From: CAVVIO01 sp963748095
Lineage (GTDB): Bacteria > Bacteroidota > Bacteroidia > Bacteroidales > UBA10428
Reading direction: 5' to 3'
DNA: 64,000 nucleotides
Assembly (NCBI GenBank): GCA_963748095.1
Contig: CAVVIO010000019.1
Location: forward strand, 62,001 to 126,000
The notes beneath the pieces are model-generated. The model saw only the letters and a program-made list of their open reading frames with translations, ran no database searches and was not told the DNA's origin. Positions 18,169 to 26,586 of this stretch are shown here, piece by piece. A program made the position numbers and the translations under genes. Position 1 is the stretch's first letter. Every line of letters begins with the position of its first letter.

Positions 18169-19110
18169 TTAATATAACCACCGGCTTGCCTGGCCTGCAT
18201 AAGCAATTACAAACCGCATCATAATCCCTCCAAACAGAACCAATACAGCAGGAATCACAATCGGAATTTTCATTTTTCTCAGTTCCATTATTTCAAGTAA
18301 TGCCGGTACTACCAGGCCCAGTGTTACCACAAATACCCAGAATGTTGCCGTAAATGGTCCGCCCAGGAATAAACGTGCAGCGTCTATCTGAACCTGCGTG
18401 CTGGCCAGAAAACCCATAAACATATGCACGATCAGAAAAAGTTCAATTCCAATCAGCATCAGGTCTATCCTGGAAAACAACAATCGTTCTTCATGTGATT
18501 TCGACATTAACAAAATGGCTGCAGCACCTGTCGATAGCCCGGAAGTAAGGAATAAAGGGCCAAGAATTGAAGTATTCCACAATGGCCGTGCATTAAAAGC
18601 TGAAAACAGTATTCCCGTATAAATTCCAAGAACAAGCGAACTAATCATCATGATCCACGAAATGGGTATAATATTTTTCCGGCAAAATGCTTCAAAGTCT
18701 TTGAGCCATGAGAACTTCCAGTCCCAATTCGGAAACAATTCCCGTATATTCAATGCACTCCATATAAAAGACAGCGGAGTAACGATCATTAATACCCAGG
18801 CTCCCCACGACATGGGTGACTGAAGACGGATTGTAGTATACAATTGCCAAAAATAAGGCTTGTGTTTCAAATCGATAAATAATGCCAGCAACCCAACAAC
18901 AAGTATGACAGGAGTAATAAAAGGCGCCCATTTTACTGCAGTGGGATATTTCTTTTCTTTACCCATGATAGTGTATAAAGCAGCAAAAAACAGAATACCA
19001 GCTGCCAGTCCACCTAAAAACAGGTAAAGCGGAATTTCCCAGTGCCAGATATTCAATACCGGGTCAATTCTTGGGTTCATTCTTCCGCTAACAATAATTT
19101 CTTCTCTCAT
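18169..19110 (-). CDS. NrfD/PsrC-family membrane subunit of molybdoenzyme
   Basis: This 313-residue integral membrane protein has eight or nine helices over nearly its whole length. The start has the PsrC/NrfD hallmark HWEIPLYLFLGGLAAG (about residues 23-38). In PsrABC this subunit oxidises menaquinol and passes electrons to the Fe-S subunit. It lies 45 bp after the Fe-S gene and before the YeeE genes. Length is close to PsrC of Thermus and Wolinella (about 310-320 aa). Polysulfide, thiosulfate or sulfur reductase, or the reverse oxidase direction, cannot be separated from the sequence. Confidence 0.9.
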   Translation of the reverse strand: MREEIIVSGRMNPRIDPVLNIWHWEIPLYLFLGGLAAGILFFAALYTIMGKEKKYPTAVKWAPFITPVILVVGLLALFIDLKHKPYFWQLYTTIRLQSPMSWGAWVLMIVTPLSFIWSALNIRELFPNWDWKFSWLKDFEAFCRKNIIPISWIMMISSLVLGIYTGILFSAFNARPLWNTSILGPLFLTSGLSTGAAAILLMSKSHEERLLFSRIDLMLIGIELFLIVHMFMGFLASTQVQIDAARLFLGGPFTATFWVFVVTLGLVVPALLEIMELRKMKIPIVIPAVLVLFGGIMMRFVIAYAGQASRWLY

Positions 19111-19155
19111 GTCCGATTAATTTTATGCAGATTTGTAATCGTTTAAATAATTTGT

Positions 19156-19689
19156 TCAGATCAGGTAATACACTTCAGGTTTAGTGCCTGCTTCGGGTAT
19201 AAGCGTTTTAGATTTCCGCTTTTTAAGAACTACCGATACATCACTTTTCGGATCGTCAAGATCACCAAAATACATACATTTGGTAGGACAAACCTCTACA
19301 CAGGCAGGTTCCATATCCTTTTCGAGGCGTTGATAACAGAAAGTGCATTTATCCACATACCCGTCGGGATGAGGGTACCTTGCATCATAAGGGCAGGAAG
19401 CGATACAGGCACCACATCCGATACATTTGGTTTTTGTTACAAGTACGATACCGCCTTCACTGAAATGACTGGCTCCTGTCGGGCAACAACGGACACACGG
19501 TGCATTTTCACAATGATTACAACGTTCCGACCGTATTTCGATCTCTAGCTGCGGGTAAGTTCCGTCCGTCGCTTCCACCACCCAATCTCTGCAATATCCG
19601 ATAGGTACATTGTTCTCGGTTTGACAGGCTACCACACAGTCGCTACAACCAACACACTTTTTGGTATCTACAGCCATTGCATATCTCAT
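19156..19689 (-). CDS. 4Fe-4S electron-transfer subunit (PsrB/PhsB type)
   Basis: This 177-residue ferredoxin-like protein carries sixteen cluster cysteines in the four-cluster pattern of DMSO-reductase-family beta subunits: CVGCSDCVVAC, CNHCENAPCVRCC, CIGCGACIASC, and CTFCYQR with the final CVEVCPTKC. It connects the membrane NrfD subunit with the molybdenum subunit. There is no signal peptide, so export must occur by piggyback on the Tat-targeted catalytic subunit. It is located 83 bp after the catalytic subunit gene. Length equals PsrB/PhsB (about 175-195 aa). Confidence 0.93.
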   Translation of the reverse strand: MRYAMAVDTKKCVGCSDCVVACQTENNVPIGYCRDWVVEATDGTYPQLEIEIRSERCNHCENAPCVRCCPTGASHFSEGGIVLVTKTKCIGCGACIASCPYDARYPHPDGYVDKCTFCYQRLEKDMEPACVEVCPTKCMYFGDLDDPKSDVSVVLKKRKSKTLIPEAGTKPEVYYLI

Positions 19690-19772
19690 AGTTTAACCTC
19701 CGGTTTCAATTTTTTAATTTCTAATTCTGTGACAGATATGATTTGCATCGTAATCGCAATTAAATTTATTTC

Positions 19773-21986
19773 TCAGGCTTCCGGTTCGAAAAGAAAAGTA
19801 ACAAAATTACCTCTCATTCCGGTTGCTCCCATTGCCGGATCGGTATGCACCCGGGTTATGAGCTGTGAATCTCCGGCACCTTTCCCGTAGGCACGTGACA
19901 GTTTTTTTTCTGTATGGCCAAACCCGTGAATCATGTATACAGAATCCCAACGAATACGTTCAGTGACCCTTACTTTTATCGGAAAATCCGATACTATACC
20001 GTCCTGATTTTTAAGCCAGACGTCCTGTCCGTTTGTTAATCCCCATTCCCTGGCTACCTTTGGATTTACCCATACCACATTCTCACTGAAAATTGCATTC
20101 AGATTTGGATTATTGATTGTTCGTCCGAACGTATGATCGGGATTTCTACCGTAAAGAAGCCGGTAGAATCCTGCAGGAGGTTCTTCATGCGGTTTATAGG
20201 TTGGCATCGGTTCCTGACCGTTGGCTGCCATATCGGTGGAATAAAGTTCGATCTTACCTGTATTTGTATAAAATTCCCTTTCCTCACCATCTTTGAAATA
20301 TAGATCATCATAAGCTCTTGGAAAAGTTTTCACCCCTACCTTTTGCATTTCTTCCAGGGATGTACCTATCTGTTTAAATTGCCAGTCAAGTAATTCTTCC
20401 ATATCTTTCCACGGAAAGTATTCACCCATACCCATTTTCTCAGCCAGGTTTTTGACCATCCACCATGCAGGTTTCGAATCGTACAATGGTTCTGTTGCCG
20501 GCATTCTCAGTGCAACAGCAGGCTTACGATGTTGGGCATTTCTGATGGCATCGTAGCGCTCAATATAAGTACATTCCGGTAATACTACGTCGGCCCATCC
20601 GGTAATTTCCATAGGCATTGTATCGATTGCCACGATGAAATCGAGATTTTGTATAGCCTTTATTGTTTTTGCCTGATCAGGAACTGACTGGATCAGGTTT
20701 GTAGCATTAACGATCCATGCTTTGATATTGAAATCATGATCATCGGAAGGAATGGAACCATCGATAAGGACATTAGCCAGACCAAGACCAGCCATCGGGT
20801 ATTTCCCCGGGAAGAGATCTTTCCAACTCCTTTTTGGTTTTGGAAATGGTGGTTGCGGATATCCCGGCACAGCTGTAATATCCGGACGGTAGAAACCACC
20901 ACGTCGTCCCCACGATCCCAGCAGAGCATTTAGAATAGCCACTGCCCGTAACCGTTGAGTGTCATCTCCATACCAGACTACATGACGTCCCGGATGTACA
21001 ATTACCGAAGGAGATGCGTTAAACATTTCCTTAGCCGTCTGACGGATAACATCCGGTTTAATGGTAGTAATACCATACGCCCACTCAGGTGTCATATTTT
21101 GTACATGTTGTTTCAGTAAATCGAAACCATAGGTATATTTTTCCACATATTCTTTATCATACCAACCTTCATTAATCAGAACATGTATCCATGCCATGAG
21201 TAATGCGATATCAGTTGAAGGTTTGATTGGTAACCAGAATTTCGACTTGCTAGCAGCGGTTGAGAACCGGGGATCAACCGTAATAATAGTAGCACCTTTA
21301 TCAATTGCATCCGACATTTCCTGAACCTGACCGTTGTGCATGTTTTCCCCAATATGAGAACCAATAAGCACAAGACATTTGGTATCGCGTATGTCGGTTG
21401 GTTCAGGAGATTCTATGCCTTCTCCGAATGTTGAAATAAATGCGGTTTCACGTGGGCCGAGACATTGTCCATATGCAGGAGCAGCAATACTGTCCGTACC
21501 AAATGCTTTGGCAAAAGGAGACCAGAATGCTCCACCCGAACCATGCGTAAACAGCGCCAGCGCTTCGGGACCGTATTTTTCCTTTACTTCCAGCAGTTTT
21601 TCAGATATCAAATCAAAAGCCTCTTCCCAGGTTGCTTCACGAAATGTTTGTTTGCCTCTTTCTTCAGTACGAATCAAGGGGGTTTTAAGCCTGTCCTCAT
21701 CATAGTACATTCCAACTCCACCGGTTCCTCTGGGGCATAACCGACCATTACTATGCTGATCCTCGTGGTTACCTTCTATCTTCCAAATCTTCCCTTCTTC
21801 ATTTTTATATACCCAACCAGCACATTTCCAGAAGCATACTTCACAATAGGTCGGTGTCCTGTACATACTCTTTTCCAGTCCATCCTTCAGAAAAGTATTG
21901 GCCAAAGCTTTATAAGAAGCACTCGCCAGCGTTAAGCCTCCGATTCCAAGTCCGGTAATTTTAATAAAATCTCTTCGGGTGGTCAT
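19773..21986 (-). CDS. Psr/Phs-like molybdopterin oxidoreductase catalytic subunit
   Basis: This 737-residue Mo/W-bis-pterin enzyme has a Tat signal (TRRDFIKITGLG, residues 3-14). The N-terminal [4Fe-4S] ligands are Cys48, Cys51, Cys55 and Cys84, and a cysteine in AYGQCLGPRE (Cys175) is at the position of the metal-ligating residue. The C-terminal dinucleotide-binding domain includes GRNPDHTFGRT. It groups by motif and operon with polysulfide, thiosulfate and sulfur reductases (PsrA/PhsA/SrrA). Oxidising relatives such as sulfite dehydrogenase SoeA share the architecture, so direction is open. It heads the operon with the Fe-S, NrfD, YeeE and rhodanese genes. The cofactor operon lies 3 kb upstream. 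Confidence 0.92.
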   Translation of the reverse strand: MTTRRDFIKITGLGIGGLTLASASYKALANTFLKDGLEKSMYRTPTYCEVCFWKCAGWVYKNEEGKIWKIEGNHEDQHSNGRLCPRGTGGVGMYYDEDRLKTPLIRTEERGKQTFREATWEEAFDLISEKLLEVKEKYGPEALALFTHGSGGAFWSPFAKAFGTDSIAAPAYGQCLGPRETAFISTFGEGIESPEPTDIRDTKCLVLIGSHIGENMHNGQVQEMSDAIDKGATIITVDPRFSTAASKSKFWLPIKPSTDIALLMAWIHVLINEGWYDKEYVEKYTYGFDLLKQHVQNMTPEWAYGITTIKPDVIRQTAKEMFNASPSVIVHPGRHVVWYGDDTQRLRAVAILNALLGSWGRRGGFYRPDITAVPGYPQPPFPKPKRSWKDLFPGKYPMAGLGLANVLIDGSIPSDDHDFNIKAWIVNATNLIQSVPDQAKTIKAIQNLDFIVAIDTMPMEITGWADVVLPECTYIERYDAIRNAQHRKPAVALRMPATEPLYDSKPAWWMVKNLAEKMGMGEYFPWKDMEELLDWQFKQIGTSLEEMQKVGVKTFPRAYDDLYFKDGEEREFYTNTGKIELYSTDMAANGQEPMPTYKPHEEPPAGFYRLLYGRNPDHTFGRTINNPNLNAIFSENVVWVNPKVAREWGLTNGQDVWLKNQDGIVSDFPIKVRVTERIRWDSVYMIHGFGHTEKKLSRAYGKGAGDSQLITRVHTDPAMGATGMRGNFVTFLFEPEA

Positions 21987-22230
21987 ATTATCAGCTATTT
22001 AACATGAATGTATTTCTATATGAATGTATGTAAATAAACGTATATCCGATTTCAAAGTTATAATTGTAATTGAATTATGGATATCATCTGAATAAACAGA
22101 CAATCATTTATATAACACTGGTTTTCTGATGGATATGAATGTTATTAAACAAACGATACGATTGTTATTTCCATAACGAACAGACATTCAAAGGCATATA
22201 TTATTATTTAGATTTAATATTAATTACACC

Positions 22231-22269
22231 TTGATATTTGCGAGTTAGTATTAACTAACTATATATCAA
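22231..22269. promoter_or_regulatory. Nested palindrome, candidate operator of the Psr-like operon
   Basis: Outer arms TTGATAT (22231-22237) and ATATCAA (22263-22269) enclose inner arms GTTAGT (22244-22249) and ACTAAC (22254-22259). The site lies about 245 bp upstream of the catalytic-subunit ATG. TTGAT/ATCAA half-sites recall Crp/Fnr-family sites, but the 25-bp separation does not fit the usual 4-6 bp, so the regulator is unknown. Confidence 0.35.
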
Positions 22270-22418
22270 TTTTTTACAAATGTAATTTAAATTTAGAATC
22301 AATACAAATTACTTGTTGTTAACTGATAAAAATCATATAACCTGCCCTATTCATAAGTTTACAGCTCAATCTGTTCCAAAGCAGAGCTTGTCCTGCTTTA
22401 GCGGAATTAATAAAGTTT

Positions 22419-22449
22419 TGCCTCCAAAGAAATAATTACGGTGGAGGCA
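22419..22449 (-). terminator. Hairpin downstream of GH9
   Basis: An 8-bp perfect stem TGCCTCCA / TGGAGGCA with a 15-base loop lies 66 bp after the GH9 stop. On the reverse strand it is followed by AAACTTTATT, a poor U-tract, so termination is only plausible. A second inverted repeat, ACCTGTTT/AAACAGGT, lies between it and the gene. Confidence 0.35.
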
Positions 22450-22514
22450 TTGGTTACCTGTTTTATAAAAGAGATTTTCGAATGAATTAAACAGGTTATA
22501 AGACTTTCAGGCTT

Positions 22515-25022
22515 TTATTTACCGTTCAAAATATGATCGGCTGCAAGTACCATGAACATAAAATTTGTAGCGCCTCCCCCCATAACATACTCAGTCTGTT
22601 GCCAGAAATAGGGCCATTTTTTAAGTTCGGGAAAATCAGGCCGTATAATAGCAGTCCCTGAAACGACACCGCCCGGAATATATGACCAGTCAGCGCGGTT
22701 GGCGCCATATGCCGTTGTAACTGAATGGGCACCAACTCCGGAGACAAAAGAGGCTGAATTTTCACCCGGGTGACAACCCAGTACAAAGTTCAGGGCGTTC
22801 AACAAGTAAGTATCCGGTATGATAGACGGCCATGTCTTATGTAAAAAATACTGCTTCACGGCAAAGGACTGAATATCCCAGCCAGCCCCCCATATGCGAG
22901 GTTTATATGGCACACCGAAAGGGTTATTTTCGGCTGACGAAGAAATACTTTGCGCTGCTCTTATAATTGAAGCAGTTATTTCATCTTTGAAACCCTGATC
23001 ACCAAGTGAGTCAATACATCTGCTTACGGACCAACCGGTATAACTAATATGATCCATTATCGCATCTCTGAAATCCATTAATTTTTCTTTGTAACTGCCG
23101 TCATCCGTAGCCAGGTAAAGTTCTATTAAAGGAGCAATTTTCAAACTATCGGCTACTCTTTTATCCGATCCGTCCTTTTCCCATATTTTTTTTGATATCC
23201 GTAAACACTCCCCGGCCAGCGGATCATTAAAACCTTTTAAAACACGATAGGCAGACGCCAGGCTGGTTACTACCTGCAGCTCTCTAGTTGGATTATCTTC
23301 AGTAAACACAAGCCGGTCATCCGGAATTACTGAATAGGCACAACTACATTTTCCATTTAAATTTAATGGATCATAAATTTTATTATCTGTCATATCGGAA
23401 GCATCACCCAGCATTACATACTGATTCAGGTCGTGACAGATAATACCGCGATACATTCGGCCAAGGTTGTTATAACTTCCGACAAGTGTAAGAACGCCAT
23501 GTTCGATTTGTTGTAATATATCCGGTTTACCATCAGGCTGATGTAGTTCAGTAAGATGATTGTCCTGATCTATCAAAGTTTCGTCCAGATTAACATGAAA
23601 TTCTTCGTAGGCAAGTGAAAGTGTGTATACGGTTTTAGCCTGCGATTCTACCCGGAGATCATAATCCCCGGCATCGTGCCATCCACCGGCATTTAAACCC
23701 GGCACATGTTGCAATGGTTTATAGGGCGAGAGCGTGGAATTTCCCTGAAAATACCCGTCAAAATGATTGGTATCAAGCGGGGCCATCCGTGCATCGTCCA
23801 TATGGCAAAGTCCATGCCATACCCTGTACCTGTCGTTTACCCGCATATGGCACATTTGCACAGGAAGGAAATATTCCAGTGTAGGTTGCCAAACATCTTT
23901 CTCATATATATCCCTGCTTATTCTAAATGTATTACTCTTGCTGTCACCATAAGTTAAATAATAAATGCCATCCCTTTTAACATTAGAAAAATCAAACTTC
24001 AAATAATTGTACCGTAAAAACGCACCCCATTTTTCAGGTTTGCCCTGTAAGACACTTTCGTTTTTTCCATGTTCAGTTATCCGGTGCAGGGTAACAGGAA
24101 ATAAGGAATGATCGGTGAGATCTGTTTCGATTACTGCAACCTTTTTTTGATTATTCTGATATCCAACCTGGGAAACATGAATAACCGGTTTATACTGCCA
24201 GTTTTTAATTACATCGGGAGTTATTCTCCATACAACAGCACCGTCGGTGGTATTAGCCTTCAGAGGTGAACGTACAATGAACCAGCCATTATTATATTTG
24301 GCCCTTCCATCGAAAAGCTGCAACTCGCCCCCTTCGTTTTCAATTTGCATATGAAGCGTTTTGTCGACGGGAGCAATTTCCAGCAGGTGACCTGTAGCCA
24401 TAGGTTTCGCCTCCAACTCCCCTTCATCATTTGTCACCATAGGACCGTCGAACTGGCGAGGAAAAATACCTGATGTACTATCCATGTAAAATGTTTTACC
24501 AAAATAACTTCCGGGAAATAACTCAAGGTTAAATCCAACTTTTCCAACCCATTCCTTTGGTAAAGGGTTCTTCAGGTTTACTTCAACAATAATTACGTTC
24601 CCCTCGGTTTTCACCTTTACCTGATATGGAAGGTAGAGATCAGGATAATTAATGGGATTAAATCCTCTACGGTCTTTAGCAGAATCGGGAAAAGACAGGC
24701 TGGCTGTAATAGCGTTGTTTTCCTTATCAATAGTCCGGTCCTGAAGTTTCGGCGTTGGCTGCCATTGTCCCGGAGTAGGTTCCAGTCTTACATCGCCGTT
24801 GGAAGCAATCCGTATACCGTTCTGAATAATAGTAATTCCACCCTGGTGTCCTTCGGGATAATAATCACTAAAAACCATGACATTAAGACCAGGCATTTCA
24901 AAATATCCCAAATCATTGATCTTTAAACTGCCACCAGAAAAATTTTCAGAAGATAAAAATGTACATGCATATACTAACACCCCTATTAATACCGAGGTGA
25001 AAATCAGACGGATTTTTTTCAT
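22515..25022 (-). CDS. Glycoside hydrolase family 9 endoglucanase lipoprotein
   Basis: This 835-residue cell-envelope beta-1,4-glucan hydrolase is intact. ATG 25022 gives a lipoprotein signal (MKKIRLIFTSVLIGVLVYAC, Cys20), so it was chosen over the ATG at 25091. Domains: an N-terminal beta domain (about 25-285), an Ig-like cellulase-N domain (about 290-380), and the GH9 (alpha/alpha)6 domain to the end. The catalytic aspartates sit in GGWHDAGDYD (about 445-454) and the acid in QTEYV (about 811). It is a paralogue of the frameshifted gene at 8033-10544 with the same architecture. It stands between the sulfur and Moco operons without a glycan-uptake partner. Confidence 0.9.
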   Translation of the reverse strand: MKKIRLIFTSVLIGVLVYACTFLSSENFSGGSLKINDLGYFEMPGLNVMVFSDYYPEGHQGGITIIQNGIRIASNGDVRLEPTPGQWQPTPKLQDRTIDKENNAITASLSFPDSAKDRRGFNPINYPDLYLPYQVKVKTEGNVIIVEVNLKNPLPKEWVGKVGFNLELFPGSYFGKTFYMDSTSGIFPRQFDGPMVTNDEGELEAKPMATGHLLEIAPVDKTLHMQIENEGGELQLFDGRAKYNNGWFIVRSPLKANTTDGAVVWRITPDVIKNWQYKPVIHVSQVGYQNNQKKVAVIETDLTDHSLFPVTLHRITEHGKNESVLQGKPEKWGAFLRYNYLKFDFSNVKRDGIYYLTYGDSKSNTFRISRDIYEKDVWQPTLEYFLPVQMCHMRVNDRYRVWHGLCHMDDARMAPLDTNHFDGYFQGNSTLSPYKPLQHVPGLNAGGWHDAGDYDLRVESQAKTVYTLSLAYEEFHVNLDETLIDQDNHLTELHQPDGKPDILQQIEHGVLTLVGSYNNLGRMYRGIICHDLNQYVMLGDASDMTDNKIYDPLNLNGKCSCAYSVIPDDRLVFTEDNPTRELQVVTSLASAYRVLKGFNDPLAGECLRISKKIWEKDGSDKRVADSLKIAPLIELYLATDDGSYKEKLMDFRDAIMDHISYTGWSVSRCIDSLGDQGFKDEITASIIRAAQSISSSAENNPFGVPYKPRIWGAGWDIQSFAVKQYFLHKTWPSIIPDTYLLNALNFVLGCHPGENSASFVSGVGAHSVTTAYGANRADWSYIPGGVVSGTAIIRPDFPELKKWPYFWQQTEYVMGGGATNFMFMVLAADHILNGK

Positions 25023-25121
25023 AGTTTGTCTTACTTTATGGTTAAACAGGAAAATAAAGATAAACAATTCAAGGGGAAATGTAACTTCCACTGAAATATT
25101 TTAAAGAATAAAATTGGGGAA

Positions 25122-26054
25122 TCAGTGCAGATCAAGACCATGTAACATGTGCAGAGAATGTAAAAGTGTAGGTTGTATCTCTTCCATATATTCATTAATT
25201 GCCCTCACACTTCCTGGCAATGTATATATCAGCGTCTGCCCCATCACCCCGGCAATACTTCTGCTCAGTAAAGCATTGGGCTTTTCTCTGCCATATTTTG
25301 TACGGATATGCTCCATGAGACCGGGAATTTCTTTATCCAGCAGTAATTTAACAACATCCGGGGTAATGTCTTTCGGCCCTATCCCTGTCCCTCCTGTTGT
25401 AAATATAAAATCTGCGGGATTATCCTGGTTTTCCAATAATGTCTGTTTCAGTTTACCTGCATCATCCGGTATGACCTTTCTTTCAATTTCTATTTTTCTT
25501 TCTACGGAATGAAAATAGGATGTTAGCAACTGTTCGATCTTTGGCCCGCTGAGATCTTCATAAATTCCCTTGCTTGCACGGTCGCTGAGAGTGATTACTT
25601 TTATCCGGAACGTTTTTGGCAGATAGGTTACCGAATCGCCGGGCAGAACCTTACCATTTTGAATTACGCGACAAAATATACCCTCTTTGGGCATGACACA
25701 ATTCCCCACTTCCTTAAATATCACACAAGAAGTGCCATGACATTTTTTACCGATCTGTGTTACTTCCAGTTCGGAGTTTCCAACTTTAAACCGGTCCAAC
25801 GGGTGACATTTAAATAATATAATCCCTTCTGTGGTAATATTTTCTGCAAATTCCCCAAAGCTGATTTTACGATTAGATTCATTTATAAACTTATCAATAC
25901 TTTCTTTGCCGAGTAAACTAACCTGGCGGTGCCAGTCGCCCGCATGTGCATCACCAACAACACCTTCCCCATCCAGAAGAATATGATCAACAGGCATTTT
26001 TATAGTGCCCTTTTTCTCCGAAATATTTACAGATAACACCTTTATATCACTCAT
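25122..26054 (-). CDS. MOSC domain fused to MogA/MoaB molybdopterin adenylyltransferase
   Basis: This 310-residue two-domain protein has an N-terminal MOSC domain (about 1-148) with GDAHAGDWHRQVSLL and the conserved KKCHGTSC cysteine, as in sulfur-carrier proteins. A C-terminal MogA/MoaB domain (about 150-305) carries LSDRASKG, the pterin-binding TTGGTGIGPKDITPD and LPGSVRAI. MogA activates molybdopterin with ATP before metal insertion. The MOSC part may handle cofactor sulfuration or transfer, which is family inference. It overlaps moaC by 4 bp (ATGA) and is last in the Moco operon. MOSC-MogA fusions occur in other anaerobes. Confidence 0.92.
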   Translation of the reverse strand: MSDIKVLSVNISEKKGTIKMPVDHILLDGEGVVGDAHAGDWHRQVSLLGKESIDKFINESNRKISFGEFAENITTEGIILFKCHPLDRFKVGNSELEVTQIGKKCHGTSCVIFKEVGNCVMPKEGIFCRVIQNGKVLPGDSVTYLPKTFRIKVITLSDRASKGIYEDLSGPKIEQLLTSYFHSVERKIEIERKVIPDDAGKLKQTLLENQDNPADFIFTTGGTGIGPKDITPDVVKLLLDKEIPGLMEHIRTKYGREKPNALLSRSIAGVMGQTLIYTLPGSVRAINEYMEEIQPTLLHSLHMLHGLDLH

Positions 26055-26512
26055 TGAATATCCTTTTTACTTTTACTAATCAGTTTTACATCCTCCAAAA
26101 CCATTCCCTTATCCACAGCTTTGCACATATCGTAAATAGTAAGTAAAGCTATACTTACGGCGGTCAGCGCTTCCATTTCAACACCTGTTTGTCCCACACA
26201 TTTTACATTTCCATTTACTCTTATTCCCTGTTCCTCCAACACACATTTCACATCCACTTTGGTTAGCTGAAGCGGATGACATAATGGTATCAGTTCGCTT
26301 GTTTTTTTTGCTGCCTGTATTCCGGCTATCTCGGCAACAGTAAGTACGTCGCCTTTCCCGATCTGATTCGTACGAACCAGTTGCAGTGTTTCACTATTCA
26401 AACGGATAAAACCTGTAGCTTCAGCCTCGCGAAGTTGCACCGGTTTGTGGCCTACGTCTACCATATTGGCTTTTCCATCATTGTTTATATGGCTTAATTT
26501 TTTCATATTCAA
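26051..26512 (-). CDS. moaC: Cyclic pyranopterin monophosphate synthase MoaC
   Basis: A 153-residue cytosolic enzyme that, with MoaA, converts GTP to cyclic pyranopterin monophosphate, the first step of molybdopterin synthesis. Typical segments are MVDVGHKPVQLREAEATG near the start, KTSELIPLCHPLQLTKVDV, GVEMEALTAVSIALLTIYDMCKAVDKGM, and the C-terminal KSKKD. The family length is 155-160 aa. It lies 74 bp after moaA and overlaps the MOSC-MogA gene. Confidence 0.96.
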   Translation of the reverse strand: MNMKKLSHINNDGKANMVDVGHKPVQLREAEATGFIRLNSETLQLVRTNQIGKGDVLTVAEIAGIQAAKKTSELIPLCHPLQLTKVDVKCVLEEQGIRVNGNVKCVGQTGVEMEALTAVSIALLTIYDMCKAVDKGMVLEDVKLISKSKKDIQ

Positions 26513-26586
26513 AATGTTCTTTTAACTGGTGTTTATCCGATTTCAAACGGTATTATTATTAAACATTCATTCAAAACAAAATATTT

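Larger units (their letters stand above)
21987..22514. other. Gene-free region upstream of the sulfur operon
   Basis: This region contains the leader and promoter zone of the Psr-like operon and the 3' region of the GH9 gene. Visible structures are the nested palindrome at 22231-22269, a hairpin AAAGCAG/CTGCTTT near 22378-22399, and the TGCCTCCA/TGGAGGCA hairpin at 22419-22449. No reading frame looks coding. Confidence 0.45.

Noticed and set aside
22231..22269. Classical Fnr/Crp site
   Set aside because: Half-sites TTGAT and ATCAA are present but 25 bp apart, far beyond the usual spacing.
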